A stretch of DNA of 64,000 nucleotides from Streptomyces sp. STR69 (lineage in GTDB: Bacteria; Actinomycetota; Actinomycetes; Streptomycetales; Streptomycetaceae): contig NZ_JALJRY010000012.1 in NCBI RefSeq assembly GCF_024519455.1, positions 124,001 through 188,000 of the forward strand, in the 5' to 3' direction. Positions within the stretch are counted from its first letter, which is position 1, and the number at the start of each line of letters is the position of its first letter. The position numbers and the translations under genes are program-made. Positions 7,715 through 20,233 of the stretch are shown one piece after another. The notes under the pieces are model-generated. The model saw nothing but the letters and a program-made list of their open reading frames with translations. It did no database searches and was not told where the DNA came from.

Positions 7715-9072
7715 GGGCGGGCGGTCTCCTGGTGGGTGAGCCGGGCGAGGGTGTCGAAGCCGATGCCGTTGAAGTCGCCTACGGAGGTGGCGAGTCGGTT
7801 CTTGAGCGGGGTCGTCCAGCGGTCGGGGAGCGCGGCGGGGGTGCCCGCGAGGAGGGCGGAGACGGAGCCGACCGTGGCGCCGTTGGAGTCGGTGTCCCAA
7901 CCGCCGGACACCGCACGGCAGATGGAGCCGGTGAAGTCGCCGTCCGCGTGGGTGAGGGCGGCGGCGATCAGGGCGGTGTTGGGGATCGCGTGGACCCAGT
8001 GGTGGGTGCGCGCGTGGGTGGCGTGGAGTTCGTCCACCACTGCGTCGAAGTCCCGGTGTTTCCGGGCCAGTTGGAGGGCGTGGTGGAGTGCCTTGGCGAG
8101 GCGGGAGGCGGGCGGGACGACGGTCAGTCCGGTGCGCAGGCAGGTGTGGACGTCATGGGTGCCGGTGGCCGCGGTGGCGATGACGGCCGCCGTGAACATC
8201 GCCGCGTAGACGCCGTTCGCGGTGTGGGTGAGGGCCGCGTCGCGGTGGGCCTGTTCGGCTGCCGCGCCCGGGTTGCCGGGGTTGGTCCAGCCGTGGACGT
8301 CGGCGCGGATCAGGGCGCCGATCCATTCGCGGAACGGGTTGCGGTGGCGGGCCGTTCGCGGGGGTTCCAGGCCGGAGAGCAGATTGCGGTAGGCGATGCG
8401 TTCGGCGGTGAAGGTGCGGCCCGCGGGGAGTTCGTCGAGCCAGAGCTTCGCCACGTCGGCGGTGGTGAAGTCCTTGCCGTGGCGCTGCAGCAACAGGAGG
8501 TTCAACAGGGGGTAGTTGAGGTCGTCGTCCTCGGGCATGCCGTCGATGTTCTCGGCGAGCGAGGTGGGGGCGGAGCGGCGGTTCCAGGGGTGGGCGGCGA
8601 GGAGTTCGGCGGGGACGCCCCGGGCGGTGAAGTAGAAGTCGAGGGGCCAGTTGCCGGTGGACCGGGCGAGTTGGCGGATGCCGTCGAGGGGGAGCTTCTC
8701 GACGGGTTTGCCGAGGAGGCAGCCGACGGCCCGGCCCAGCCAGGCGGCCTGGAGGGTGGCCGGGCGCGGTGGAGAAGTGGCGTGTGGGGCGGGCCAGTTG
8801 GGGCACAGGGCCTTGATCCTCGCCAGGTCCGTCGGCTCCTGGTCCGCCAACCGGCTGGGCAGGTCGGCCAGTTCGTCGAGCAGGTCTTCCGCGAGCAACC
8901 GGAGGTAGCGGGAGGCGGGTTGGCCCGATGCGCCCGCCCGTGCCGGTGCCTCCGCACCGCCCGCCGCCCGCCAGCGCGCGGCGATCGCCGACGGTTCGCG
9001 TCCGTCCTGGACGGCCTGGCGCAGTTCGTGGCCGAGCAGGTCCTCCGGCTGGACCCAGGTCAGTCGGAGCAC
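7711..9072 (-). CDS. ADP-ribosylglycohydrolase-family protein with N-terminal extension
   Basis: A 453-residue protein from a GTG start. Residues 1-105 are a Glu/Ala/Arg-rich extension not seen in the shorter paralogues upstream. The hydrolase fold then starts (LQAAWLGRAVGCLLGKPVE). The binuclear-metal motifs are present in variant form: GMPEDDDLNYPLL (EDDD at 181-184, in place of TDDT) and GGWDTDSNGATVGS near residue 400. Family members remove ADP-ribose from proteins or small molecules, or cleave other ribosides. GTG 9070-9072 lies 13 bases inside the preceding gene, and the stop overlaps the ribokinase ATG. Intact metal motifs make it a likely active enzyme, substrate unknown. Confidence 0.85.
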   Translation of the reverse strand: MLRLTWVQPEDLLGHELRQAVQDGREPSAIAARWRAAGGAEAPARAGASGQPASRYLRLLAEDLLDELADLPSRLADQEPTDLARIKALCPNWPAPHATSPPRPATLQAAWLGRAVGCLLGKPVEKLPLDGIRQLARSTGNWPLDFYFTARGVPAELLAAHPWNRRSAPTSLAENIDGMPEDDDLNYPLLNLLLLQRHGKDFTTADVAKLWLDELPAGRTFTAERIAYRNLLSGLEPPRTARHRNPFREWIGALIRADVHGWTNPGNPGAAAEQAHRDAALTHTANGVYAAMFTAAVIATAATGTHDVHTCLRTGLTVVPPASRLAKALHHALQLARKHRDFDAVVDELHATHARTHHWVHAIPNTALIAAALTHADGDFTGSICRAVSGGWDTDSNGATVGSVSALLAGTPAALPDRWTTPLKNRLATSVGDFNGIGFDTLARLTHQETARP

Positions 9073-10244
9073 CGCTCCCCTCCGATCCCGGTGAACGCAG
9101 CCTCGTGGGCCCGGCGTCGGCGGACATCGCGGGCGAAGATCTCGCGGGTGACTGCGGTGAGGGTCGTCGCCGGTTCCCAGAGGTCGAGGCGGCTGGCCTC
9201 GGCGACCGTCTTCGACCAGTCCTGCGGAACCGGCGAACCGAGCGCACCGGCCACCGCGCCCGCCATTGTCGCGATCGAGTCGCAGTCCCGGCCGTAGTTC
9301 ACCGAACCCAGCACCGCGTGCCGGTAGTCGCCGCCGGAGACCACCAACATGCCGAGCGCGACCGGCAGTTCCTCGATCGCACGGGTGCGGGAGGGGCGGC
9401 GGGCGTCCAGGGAGGGGGAACGGTAGTCGGGGCCCACCGTGTCGTACGGTGCGACCGCCTCCCGCAGCGGAACCAGCGCCGACTCGAAGTCCGAGTAACG
9501 GGCGGCCACTTCGCAGACCTTCTCGATGGCCGTGCGGGTGCCGTCCTTCGCCAGGGCGAGGCAGGCGGTGACCACCGAGTCCGGGGTCGCGCCCGGTACG
9601 CAGCCCGCGGCGACGGCCGCCGCGAAGACACCGGCCGCCTCACGGCCGTACGACGACTGATGTGCGCCCGCGATGTCGATGGCCTCGGCGTAAGCGCCCG
9701 CCGGATTGGCCGCGTTGACCAGGCCGACCGGCGCCATGTACATCGCGGCACCGCAGTTGACGATGTTGCCGACGCCGGCCTCGCGGGGGTCGACATGGCC
9801 GTAGTGGAGACGGGTCGCGAGCCACTTCTCGGCGAGGAAGATCCGCTGGAGCGGGATGGCCTCCGCCTCCAACTCCGGGATCCAGCGCGGGTTTTGCATC
9901 AGGTCCGGGACGAGGTGGTCGGCGATCGCGTACGCGTCGAGGTGGTCGCGGACGGTCGCGTACACCCGTACCAGCGCGTGGGTCATCAAGGTGTCGTCGG
10001 TGACGTGGCCGTCGCCCTTGTGGTACGGCGCGATGGGGCGGGCGGTGCGCCATGCGTCGCCGTTCCAGGGGCCGACGATGCCGTGCACGCGACCACCGTG
10101 GCGTTCGAGGATCTGGTCGGGGGAGTAGCCCTCGACGGGACCGCCGAGGGCGTCGCCGACCGCGGCACCGACGAGGGCTCCGGTGATCTTCTCCTCAAGA
10201 CTGCTATCCGGCTCTTTAGGTCCTTTGGATTCTTTGGGCGTCAT
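9060..10244 (-). CDS. ADP-ribosylglycohydrolase-family protein
   Basis: A 394-residue protein with the compact family layout: EEKITGALVGAAVGDALGGPVEG, cited here as residues 17-39, then HVTDDTLMTH (TDDT at 82-85) and NYGRDCDSIATMAGAVAGA near residue 330. These are the two acidic clusters that hold the two metal ions. Start choice is open. ATG 10244 has AGGAGG 12 bases upstream. An in-frame ATG at 10254-10256 would overlap the previous stop as ATGA but has the AGGAGG touching it. I prefer 10244. It is the third gene of the operon and the best match to a canonical, active family member together with the first gene. Confidence 0.88.
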   Translation of the reverse strand: MTPKESKGPKEPDSSLEEKITGALVGAAVGDALGGPVEGYSPDQILERHGGRVHGIVGPWNGDAWRTARPIAPYHKGDGHVTDDTLMTHALVRVYATVRDHLDAYAIADHLVPDLMQNPRWIPELEAEAIPLQRIFLAEKWLATRLHYGHVDPREAGVGNIVNCGAAMYMAPVGLVNAANPAGAYAEAIDIAGAHQSSYGREAAGVFAAAVAAGCVPGATPDSVVTACLALAKDGTRTAIEKVCEVAARYSDFESALVPLREAVAPYDTVGPDYRSPSLDARRPSRTRAIEELPVALGMLVVSGGDYRHAVLGSVNYGRDCDSIATMAGAVAGALGSPVPQDWSKTVAEASRLDLWEPATTLTAVTREIFARDVRRRRAHEAAFTGIGGERCSD

Positions 10245-10252
10245 GCCCCGAA

Positions 10253-11605
10253 TCATCCTCCTGGTGGGGGTGGTTGTGTGGCTTCCAGGAGTTCGGCGAG
10301 TTCCACGAGGTCGGTGCCGGTGAGGCGGGGGAGGGCGCAGCCGGAGAGGGTGCGGCAGGCGTCCCGCCAGGTGGACGGGATCGCTCGGCCACCGCTCAAC
10401 GCGCCGGTGAGGGCGCCTGCGAGGGCGGGTGCGGAGTCGGCGACGCGGGAGAGGCAGGCCGCGGCGGGCACCGCTTCGGCGATACGGCCGCGGGCCGCGG
10501 TGGCGAGAGCGAGGGCGACCGGGACGGTTTCGGCGGCGGCGATGCCGTAGCTGTAGACGTGGTCGACGATCTGGTGTTCCAGGAGGGGGATCAGGGCGAA
10601 CGCGTTGTCGCTGTCCCGGGCCAACTTCAGGGCGTGGCGGGCGTTGCGGCCGATCTCGGTGGCTTCGGGGAGTTCGGCGAGGGCGGCTGCCACGCATTGG
10701 TCCACCTCCGCGCCGACCAGGGCGAGTGCGAGGGCCGCCGCCATGGCTCGGGCGCCGTGGACCCCGTCGCCGTCCTGGGTGTAGCGGGCGTCGAACTCGG
10801 CGAGGGCGGCGGCGCGTTGGGGATCGCCGGGGTGGGCCACCGCCAGTACGCAGGCCCTGATGCAGGCCGCGTCGTCGAAGTAGTGGGGGTTGTCGTGGCC
10901 GGTCGCGGGTGGGCGGAGGCCGGCGGCGAGGTTGCCGAGGCCCGCTCGTACGGAGATGCGGGCGCGGAGGGGGAGTACGGCGGACTCGACCTCGGGGGCA
11001 CGGTCCGCTGCGGCGGCCACTTCGCTGGCCACGGCGTTCCAGCTGAGGTCGATCGAGGCGCGGGTACGGCGTTCTCGGCTGAGGTCGCCCAGGACGGTGT
11101 CGTCGCCGGCTCGTAGTACGGCCTCCGCGGCGAACGCCGCCCATTCGGCGTCGTCGGAGGGGCCCAGGCGGAGCGGCTCGGGGGGTTGGTTGAGGGCGAT
11201 GGGAACGGGGAGTGTCGTGGTCGCGTTCTGTTCGGCGAAGGTGTCCAGCTCACGGGTGAGGCGGCGGGTCCACTCAGGCATGCGCGCGGCCCGGTGCCTT
11301 GCGGCGGGCCAACCGGCGGCATCCCCTGCGGCGAGCCCGAGCAGCAGCCCCTCGATGCGACGCGCCTCGGCTCCGCCATCGGCTTTCGTCTTCCCACCCG
11401 CACCGCTCGTACAACTGTCGTCGTCGAGTGCGGGTGGCCCCTGCGGTGCGGATTCGCCGTCGGCGGCTGCGGGTTCGTGAGGCGTGGGGTCGGGTGCGGG
11501 TGGCCCCGGCGGGGCGCAATCGCCGTCGGCCGCCGCGGGTTCCAGCGGGTACTGCGGAGTGTTCGCGTCGTCCGCGGCCGGCTGTTCGCCGTTGGTCGTT
11601 CTCAT
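10253..11605 (-). CDS. Degenerate ADP-ribosylglycohydrolase-like protein with Pro/Ala-rich N-terminus
   Basis: A 450-residue protein whose first ~75 residues are a low-complexity Pro/Ala/Asp region with a repeated EPAAADG unit. The fold begins at ARRIEGLLLGLAAGDAAGWPAARH. The motifs that bind metal in its neighbours are changed: TDDT is replaced by a SDDAEW segment, and the C-terminal D-x-D-S/T becomes VADSAPALAGALTGALSGG. This suggests loss of catalysis or a regulatory/scaffold role. Start ATG 11603-11605 overlaps the preceding TGA (ATGA). It may be a partner subunit of the intact paralogues on either side. A catalytic role with altered metal binding cannot be excluded. Confidence 0.8.
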   Translation of the reverse strand: MRTTNGEQPAADDANTPQYPLEPAAADGDCAPPGPPAPDPTPHEPAAADGESAPQGPPALDDDSCTSGAGGKTKADGGAEARRIEGLLLGLAAGDAAGWPAARHRAARMPEWTRRLTRELDTFAEQNATTTLPVPIALNQPPEPLRLGPSDDAEWAAFAAEAVLRAGDDTVLGDLSRERRTRASIDLSWNAVASEVAAAADRAPEVESAVLPLRARISVRAGLGNLAAGLRPPATGHDNPHYFDDAACIRACVLAVAHPGDPQRAAALAEFDARYTQDGDGVHGARAMAAALALALVGAEVDQCVAAALAELPEATEIGRNARHALKLARDSDNAFALIPLLEHQIVDHVYSYGIAAAETVPVALALATAARGRIAEAVPAAACLSRVADSAPALAGALTGALSGGRAIPSTWRDACRTLSGCALPRLTGTDLVELAELLEATQPPPPGG

Positions 11606-12681
11606 GGCTGTACCTCGTCCTCGTCCGCCACCAGTACGTACGCCCCCTGATCCCGTCGCACCGTGCCCGCGCCCCACTTGCAGTCCTCCCCGGGCACCAG
11701 CAACTCCGCGATGTCCAGGACGTGGTGGCCCGCCATCGCCGGCAGGCAGCTGCCCCGTGCCGGGCCGATCGCCGACGCCCAGTCGGCGGGGATCGACGAA
11801 GCGCCCCGCGTCGCTCCCGCCAACGCGCCCGCCACCGCCGCCGTCGTGTCCGCGTCGCGGCCCATGTTGACCGCCGTGAGGACGGAGTCCACGAAGTCGC
11901 CGTCCGCCGCCGCGTACGCGCCGAAGGCGAGGGCGACCGCCTCGGGGGCCAGGTCGGTCCAGGGGTAGCCGCCGATGACCACCGCGGAGCGGACCGCGCG
12001 TTCGCCCCGGTGGGCCACTGCCACCGCCCGGCGCAGGGAGCGGGCCGTCCAGGAGTCGTCGGGGACCACTGCAAGGGCTGATGCCACCACCGCGATCGTC
12101 GGGGCGCCCGCCATCGCCGCCGCCACACCCGCCGCGACCGCCTGGCCGCCGTAGATGCCCTCGCCGTCGTGGCTCACCGAACCGTCGATCGCGACCAGTC
12201 GGGCCGCCTCGGCGGGGCGGCCCGCCGCGAAGACGCCGAAGGGGGCCGCGCGCATGGCCAGGCCGTCGCTCCAGGCGTGGCGGTGCTGGGCGGAGATGGG
12301 GGCGGCCAGGCCGCGGCGGAGGTTCTCCAGGGTGCCGCGTTCGCTGAAGCCCGCGCCCCGGAACGGGCCCTCGTCCCGGTCCGCGATCCACTCGTGCCAG
12401 GCCGCCTCCACATGGGAGGGGGTGAGGGCCGAGCCGTGGCGGGCCAGGAGGAGGCCGGAGAAGATCGCGTACTCGGTGTCGTCCGTGCCCGCCGGGTTCT
12501 CCGCCACGTATCCCTCGATACGGCCCCAGCGGGCGCGGATCTCCGAGGGCTTCATGTTCTCCGCCGGTGCGCCGAGGGCGTCCCCGACCGCCAGGCCGAG
12601 CAGCGCGCCGCGTGCCCGTTCGCGGAGTTCGGTGGCGTTCTTGAGCGCCGGGACCGGGGGAATGCAGGCGATCGATGCCAT
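11602..12681 (-). CDS. ADP-ribosylglycohydrolase-family protein, first gene of the operon
   Basis: A 359-residue protein with full motifs: RARGALLGLAVGDALGAPAE, GTDDTEYAIF (TDDT at 66-69) and NMGRDADTTAAVAGALAGA near residue 280. HDGEGIYGGQAVAAG is the family's central helix. This is the DraG/ARH-type hydrolase fold; predicted to be cytoplasmic, with no signal peptide. It is the 5'-most gene of a seven-gene minus-strand operon whose promoter should lie in 12682-12963, shared with the divergent VIT transporter. All members are joined by overlaps or gaps of under 10 bases. The family includes protein de-ADP-ribosylases and riboside hydrolases. Which applies here is not clear. Confidence 0.88.
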   Translation of the reverse strand: MASIACIPPVPALKNATELRERARGALLGLAVGDALGAPAENMKPSEIRARWGRIEGYVAENPAGTDDTEYAIFSGLLLARHGSALTPSHVEAAWHEWIADRDEGPFRGAGFSERGTLENLRRGLAAPISAQHRHAWSDGLAMRAAPFGVFAAGRPAEAARLVAIDGSVSHDGEGIYGGQAVAAGVAAAMAGAPTIAVVASALAVVPDDSWTARSLRRAVAVAHRGERAVRSAVVIGGYPWTDLAPEAVALAFGAYAAADGDFVDSVLTAVNMGRDADTTAAVAGALAGATRGASSIPADWASAIGPARGSCLPAMAGHHVLDIAELLVPGEDCKWGAGTVRRDQGAYVLVADEDEVQP

Positions 12682-12924
12682 ACGCGGCCTCTCCCTACGG
12701 GGTTCCCTCAGAGCGCCTCAGGGCGCGGAACCCTTTGCGGATGTCTCCCACGGGAGGTCTTCGGCAGAGCCTGACGGAGCGCAGCATCACCCGGTCGACA
12801 TTTGATGGATAGCTGGCTCGGATGAGCGTTCGAGGGTAAACGTGCTGGTTAGCCCAGCCTTTCCTTGCTGGTGGGAGGGAAATGAAAGGCGTATGTTCGG
12901 CGTTATCGAAGAATAGAATCTGTC

Positions 12925-12943
12925 TAAACTTAGCCTTACCTTA
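12925..12943. promoter_or_regulatory. Iron-box-like operator upstream of the VIT transporter
   Basis: The 19 bases TAAACTTAGCCTTACCTTA match the actinobacterial IdeR/DmdR iron-box consensus (TTAGGTTAGCCTAACCTAA) at 14 of 19 positions. The core TTAGCCT-ACCT-A is kept. It lies 21 bases before the ATG of the VIT/CCC1 transporter, in the 282-base divergent gap shared with the ADP-ribosylglycohydrolase operon. The site sits in a local AT-rich patch. No other clear promoter element was identified in 12682-12924. Confidence 0.55.
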
Positions 12944-12963
12944 GCCCTTTGGGGGATCACCGC

Positions 12964-13695
12964 ATGGCCATCATCGAGACCGAGGCGACGCTCCACGAGG
13001 CGCACCGCGACAACCACACCCACCGTGATGTGAACGGCGGCTGGCTGCGCCCCGCGGTGTTCGGTGCCATGGACGGTCTCGTCTCCAACCTCGCTCTGAT
13101 GACCGGTGTCGTCGGCGGTGCCGTCAGTCATCAGACCGTCGTCATCACCGGGCTGGCCGGGCTCGCCGCCGGCGCCTTCTCCATGGCGGCCGGCGAGTAC
13201 ACCTCCGTCGCCTCCCAGCGCGAGCTGGTCGAGGCCGAACTCGATGTCGAGCGGCGGGAGTTGCGCAAGCACCCGGAGGACGAGGAAGGGGAGCTCGCCT
13301 CCCTCTACGAGAGTCGTGGGGTCGAGGCCGGGCTGGCCCGGGAAGTCGCCCGGCAGCTCTCGCGCGATTTCGAGCAGGCCCTGGAGATACACGCCCGCGA
13401 GGAGTTGGGGATCGACCCGACCGACCTGCCGTCGCCGCTCGTCGCCGCCGTGTCGTCCTTCGGCTCGTTCGCGCTGGGCGCGCTGCTCCCCGTACTGCCG
13501 TTCCTGCTCGGGGTGGCCGCGCTGTGGCCGGCGCTGCTGCTCGCGTTCGTCGGGCTGTTCGGCTGCGGTGCGGTGGTGGCCCGCGTGACCGCGCGGACCT
13601 GGTGGTTCAGCGGGCTGCGGCAGCTCGCGCTGGGCGGTGCGGCGGCCGGTGTGACGTACGCCCTGGGCACCTTGTTCGGAACGGTCGTAGGATAG
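12964..13695 (+). CDS. VIT/CCC1-family iron or manganese transporter
   Basis: A 243-residue membrane protein. The first membrane segments carry the family signature (GGWLRPAVFGAMDGLVSNLALMTGV at about 23-47; AAGAFSMAAGEYTSVASQREL). A long soluble Glu/Arg/Lys-rich insert (about 80-150) corresponds to the VIT cytoplasmic metal-binding helices. Three more hydrophobic segments follow. The family moves Fe2+ and Mn2+ out of the cytoplasm (vacuole in eukaryotes, outside in bacteria). ATG 12964 follows a GGGGGA stretch; an in-frame upstream TTG is a weak alternative. The iron-box-like sequence just upstream supports iron-responsive control. Confidence 0.88.
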   Translation: MAIIETEATLHEAHRDNHTHRDVNGGWLRPAVFGAMDGLVSNLALMTGVVGGAVSHQTVVITGLAGLAAGAFSMAAGEYTSVASQRELVEAELDVERRELRKHPEDEEGELASLYESRGVEAGLAREVARQLSRDFEQALEIHAREELGIDPTDLPSPLVAAVSSFGSFALGALLPVLPFLLGVAALWPALLLAFVGLFGCGAVVARVTARTWWFSGLRQLALGGAAAGVTYALGTLFGTVVG

Positions 13696-13705
13696 CTCGA
13701 CGCGC

Positions 13706-13729
13706 ACTTATGCGGTGGTCCGCATAAGT
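13706..13729. terminator. Inverted repeat after the VIT transporter gene
   Basis: ACTTATGCGG (13706-13715) and its exact complement CCGCATAAGT (13720-13729) flank a TGGT loop, 11 bases after the VIT stop. It would form a 10-bp hairpin and probably ends the VIT transcript. Its AT-rich arm tips would also allow it to be a protein-binding palindrome, so the call is not exclusive. Confidence 0.5.
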
Positions 13730-13971
13730 AGCCGTTACCCGCTGGTTTCGAACGCTTAACCACTGGGCATGAGCCGTAAGCGCTGCGGGCAACGACGCCT
13801 GGGGTGCACCCGCGGGATGGGCGACGACGCTCCCTCTGCCCTGGTCCGGCGGACATCGATCTGTCCGCTTTGGTCCCCTTCATCTCCACCGCTGACGCGG
13901 TGCACCGCCGCCACCCCGCGGCGTCCGCATGTTGGAACGGAGTATCCGGTTCCCGAGAACCGTTCCATCAT

Positions 13972-13998
13972 GTAACCTGCACGAAATTTTGCGCTTAC
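13972..13998 (+). promoter_or_regulatory. GlnR-box-like sequence upstream of gltB
   Basis: The order is GTAAC (13972-13976), six bases, GAAAT (13983-13987), six bases, CTTAC (13994-13998). Streptomycete GlnR boxes have the form GTnAC-n6-GaAAc repeated, so the first a-b pair fits at nine of ten informative bases and a third half-site follows in register. It lies about 65 bases before the gltB start codon. GltBD assimilates ammonium with GlnA, so nitrogen control by GlnR is biologically sensible. Confidence 0.45.
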
Positions 13999-14060
13999 CC
14001 GCAGAGGGCCAACGTCGTCCCTATGCCCATGCATATGCCACGACGACAACGGGAGAGCCG

Positions 14061-18648
<4,588 letters not shown>

Positions 18649-18656
<8 letters not shown>

Positions 18657-20112
18657 CCCGAAGGGCTTTCTGAACCACGGGCGCGAGGTCGCCAAGTCCC
18701 GCCCCGTGGACGTCCGTCTGAAGGACTGGAACGAGGTCTACGTCCCCGGTTCGCTGCTGCCGATCATCGGCAAGCAGGCCGGCCGGTGCATGGACTGCGG
18801 TATCCCGTTCTGCCACAACGGCTGTCCGCTGGGGAACCTGATCCCCGAGTGGAACGACTACGCCTACCGCGGGGACTGGACGGCCGCCTCCGAGCGCCTC
18901 CACGCCACCAACAACTTCCCCGAGTTCACCGGGCGGTTGTGCCCGGCTCCCTGCGAGTCGGCGTGCGTGCTCGGCATCAACCAGCCGCCGGTCACCATCA
19001 AGAACGTCGAGGTCTCCATCATCGACAAGGCCTGGGAGACGGGCGACGTCGCCCCCCAGGCCCCGGAGCGCCTCTCCGGCAAGACCGTCGCGGTCGTCGG
19101 CTCGGGCCCGGCGGGCCTCGCCGCCGCCCAGCAGCTCACGCGGGCCGGCCACACCGTCGCCGTCTACGAGCGCGCGGACCGCATCGGGGGCCTTCTCCGG
19201 TACGGCATCCCCGAGTTCAAGATGGAGAAGCGGCACATCAACCGCCGTATCGAGCAGATGCGCGCGGAGGGCACCCGCTTCCGTACGGGCGTCGAGATCG
19301 GCCGCGACCTCAAGGCCACCGACCTGCGCAAGCGCTACGACGCCGTCGTCATCGCCGCCGGCGCCACCACCGCGCGTGATCTCCCCGTCCCCGGGCGGGA
19401 GTTGACCGGTGTCTACCAGGCGATGGAGTACCTGCCCCTGTCGAACAAGGTGCAGGAGGGCGACTACGTCACCGCCCCGGTCTCGGCCGCGGGCAAGCAC
19501 GTCGTCGTGATCGGCGGCGGCGACACCGGCGCGGACTGCGTGGGTACGGCGCACCGCCAAGGGGCCGCCTCCGTCACGCAGTTGGAGATCATGCCCCGCC
19601 CGGGCGACGAGCGGAACCCGGTCTCCCAGCCCTGGCCGACCTTCCCGATGCTCTACAAGGTGACGTCCGCGCACGAGGAGGGCGGTGAGCGGGTCTACTC
19701 CGTCAACACCACCCACTTCGAGGGCGACGAGGACGGCAACGTCCAGTGGCTGCACCTCGTCGAGGTCGAGTTCGTCGAGGGCAAGCTGACCCGGAAGCCG
19801 GGCACGGAGCGCAAGATCCCCGCCCAACTGGTCACGCTGGCCATGGGGTTCACCGGCACCGACCGCGAGAACGGTCTCGTCGACCAGTTCGCCCTGGGCC
19901 TCGACGAGCGCGGCAACATCGCCCGCGACGCCGACTTCCAGACCAACGTCCCCGGCGTCTTCGTCGCCGGTGACGCGGGCCGCGGCCAGTCCCTCATCGT
20001 GTGGGCGATCGCGGAGGGCCGCTCGGCCGCCCGTGGCGTCGACCGCTTCCTCACCGGCGCCAGCGAACTCCCGGCCCCGATCCGCCCGACGGACCGCTCG
20101 CTGATGGTCTGA
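18649..20112 (+). CDS. gltD: Glutamate synthase (NADPH) small subunit
   Basis: A 487-residue flavoprotein that passes electrons from NADPH through FAD and 4Fe-4S clusters to GltB. The N-terminal cysteine sets CMDCGIPFCHNGCPLGN (about 47-63) and CPAPCESACVLG (about 98-109) bind the Fe-S clusters. VVGSGPAGLAAAQ is the FAD dinucleotide fold, and VVIGGGDTGADCVG the NADPH fold. VFVAGDAGRGQSLIVWAI is the C-terminal FAD motif. Its ATG lies inside the end of gltB (8-base overlap), so the two subunits are coupled. Two stem-loops follow the stop. Confidence 0.96.
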
Positions 20113-20130
20113 CGGTTCATCAAAAGACGT

Positions 20131-20176
20131 CCCGTACAAAGGCGTACGGGCGGGTCATCTGGGGGGAGACCCCCAG
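20131..20176. terminator. Two tandem stem-loops after gltD
   Basis: First stem: CCCGTAC (20131-20137) with GTACGGG (20144-20150). Second: CTGGGGG (20159-20165) with CCCCCAG (20170-20176) closing a GAGA tetraloop. They stand between gltD (plus) and the convergent secreted-protein gene on minus (stop at 20234), so they probably end transcripts from one or both sides. Confidence 0.65.
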
Positions 20177-20233
20177 ACCCCCCGACGGCGCTTGCCCTGT
20201 CCCCGACCGGACCCGGCAGGCGCCGCCGCACGT

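Larger units (their letters stand above)
13696..14060. other. 365-base gap upstream of gltB: terminator-like repeat, structured leader and candidate GlnR site
   Basis: This non-coding stretch holds a perfect 10-bp inverted repeat just after the VIT gene (13706-13729), a moderately G+C stretch without a convincing gene, a nested inverted repeat (GGAACGG 13934-13940 with CCGTTCC 13960-13966, enclosing CGGTTC/GAACCG), and a GlnR-box-like sequence (13972-13998). The gltB start follows GGGAGA at 14051-14056. Small open frames from 13769 and 13929 have no family match I can recognise, and the gltB frame itself can be read upstream to 13929 without conserved sequence. Confidence 0.5.

Noticed and set aside
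13769..13975. A 68-codon frame in the gltB leader
   Set aside because: No ribosome-binding site, no recognisable family, and it runs through the inverted repeat and into the GlnR-like site. Treated as non-coding.
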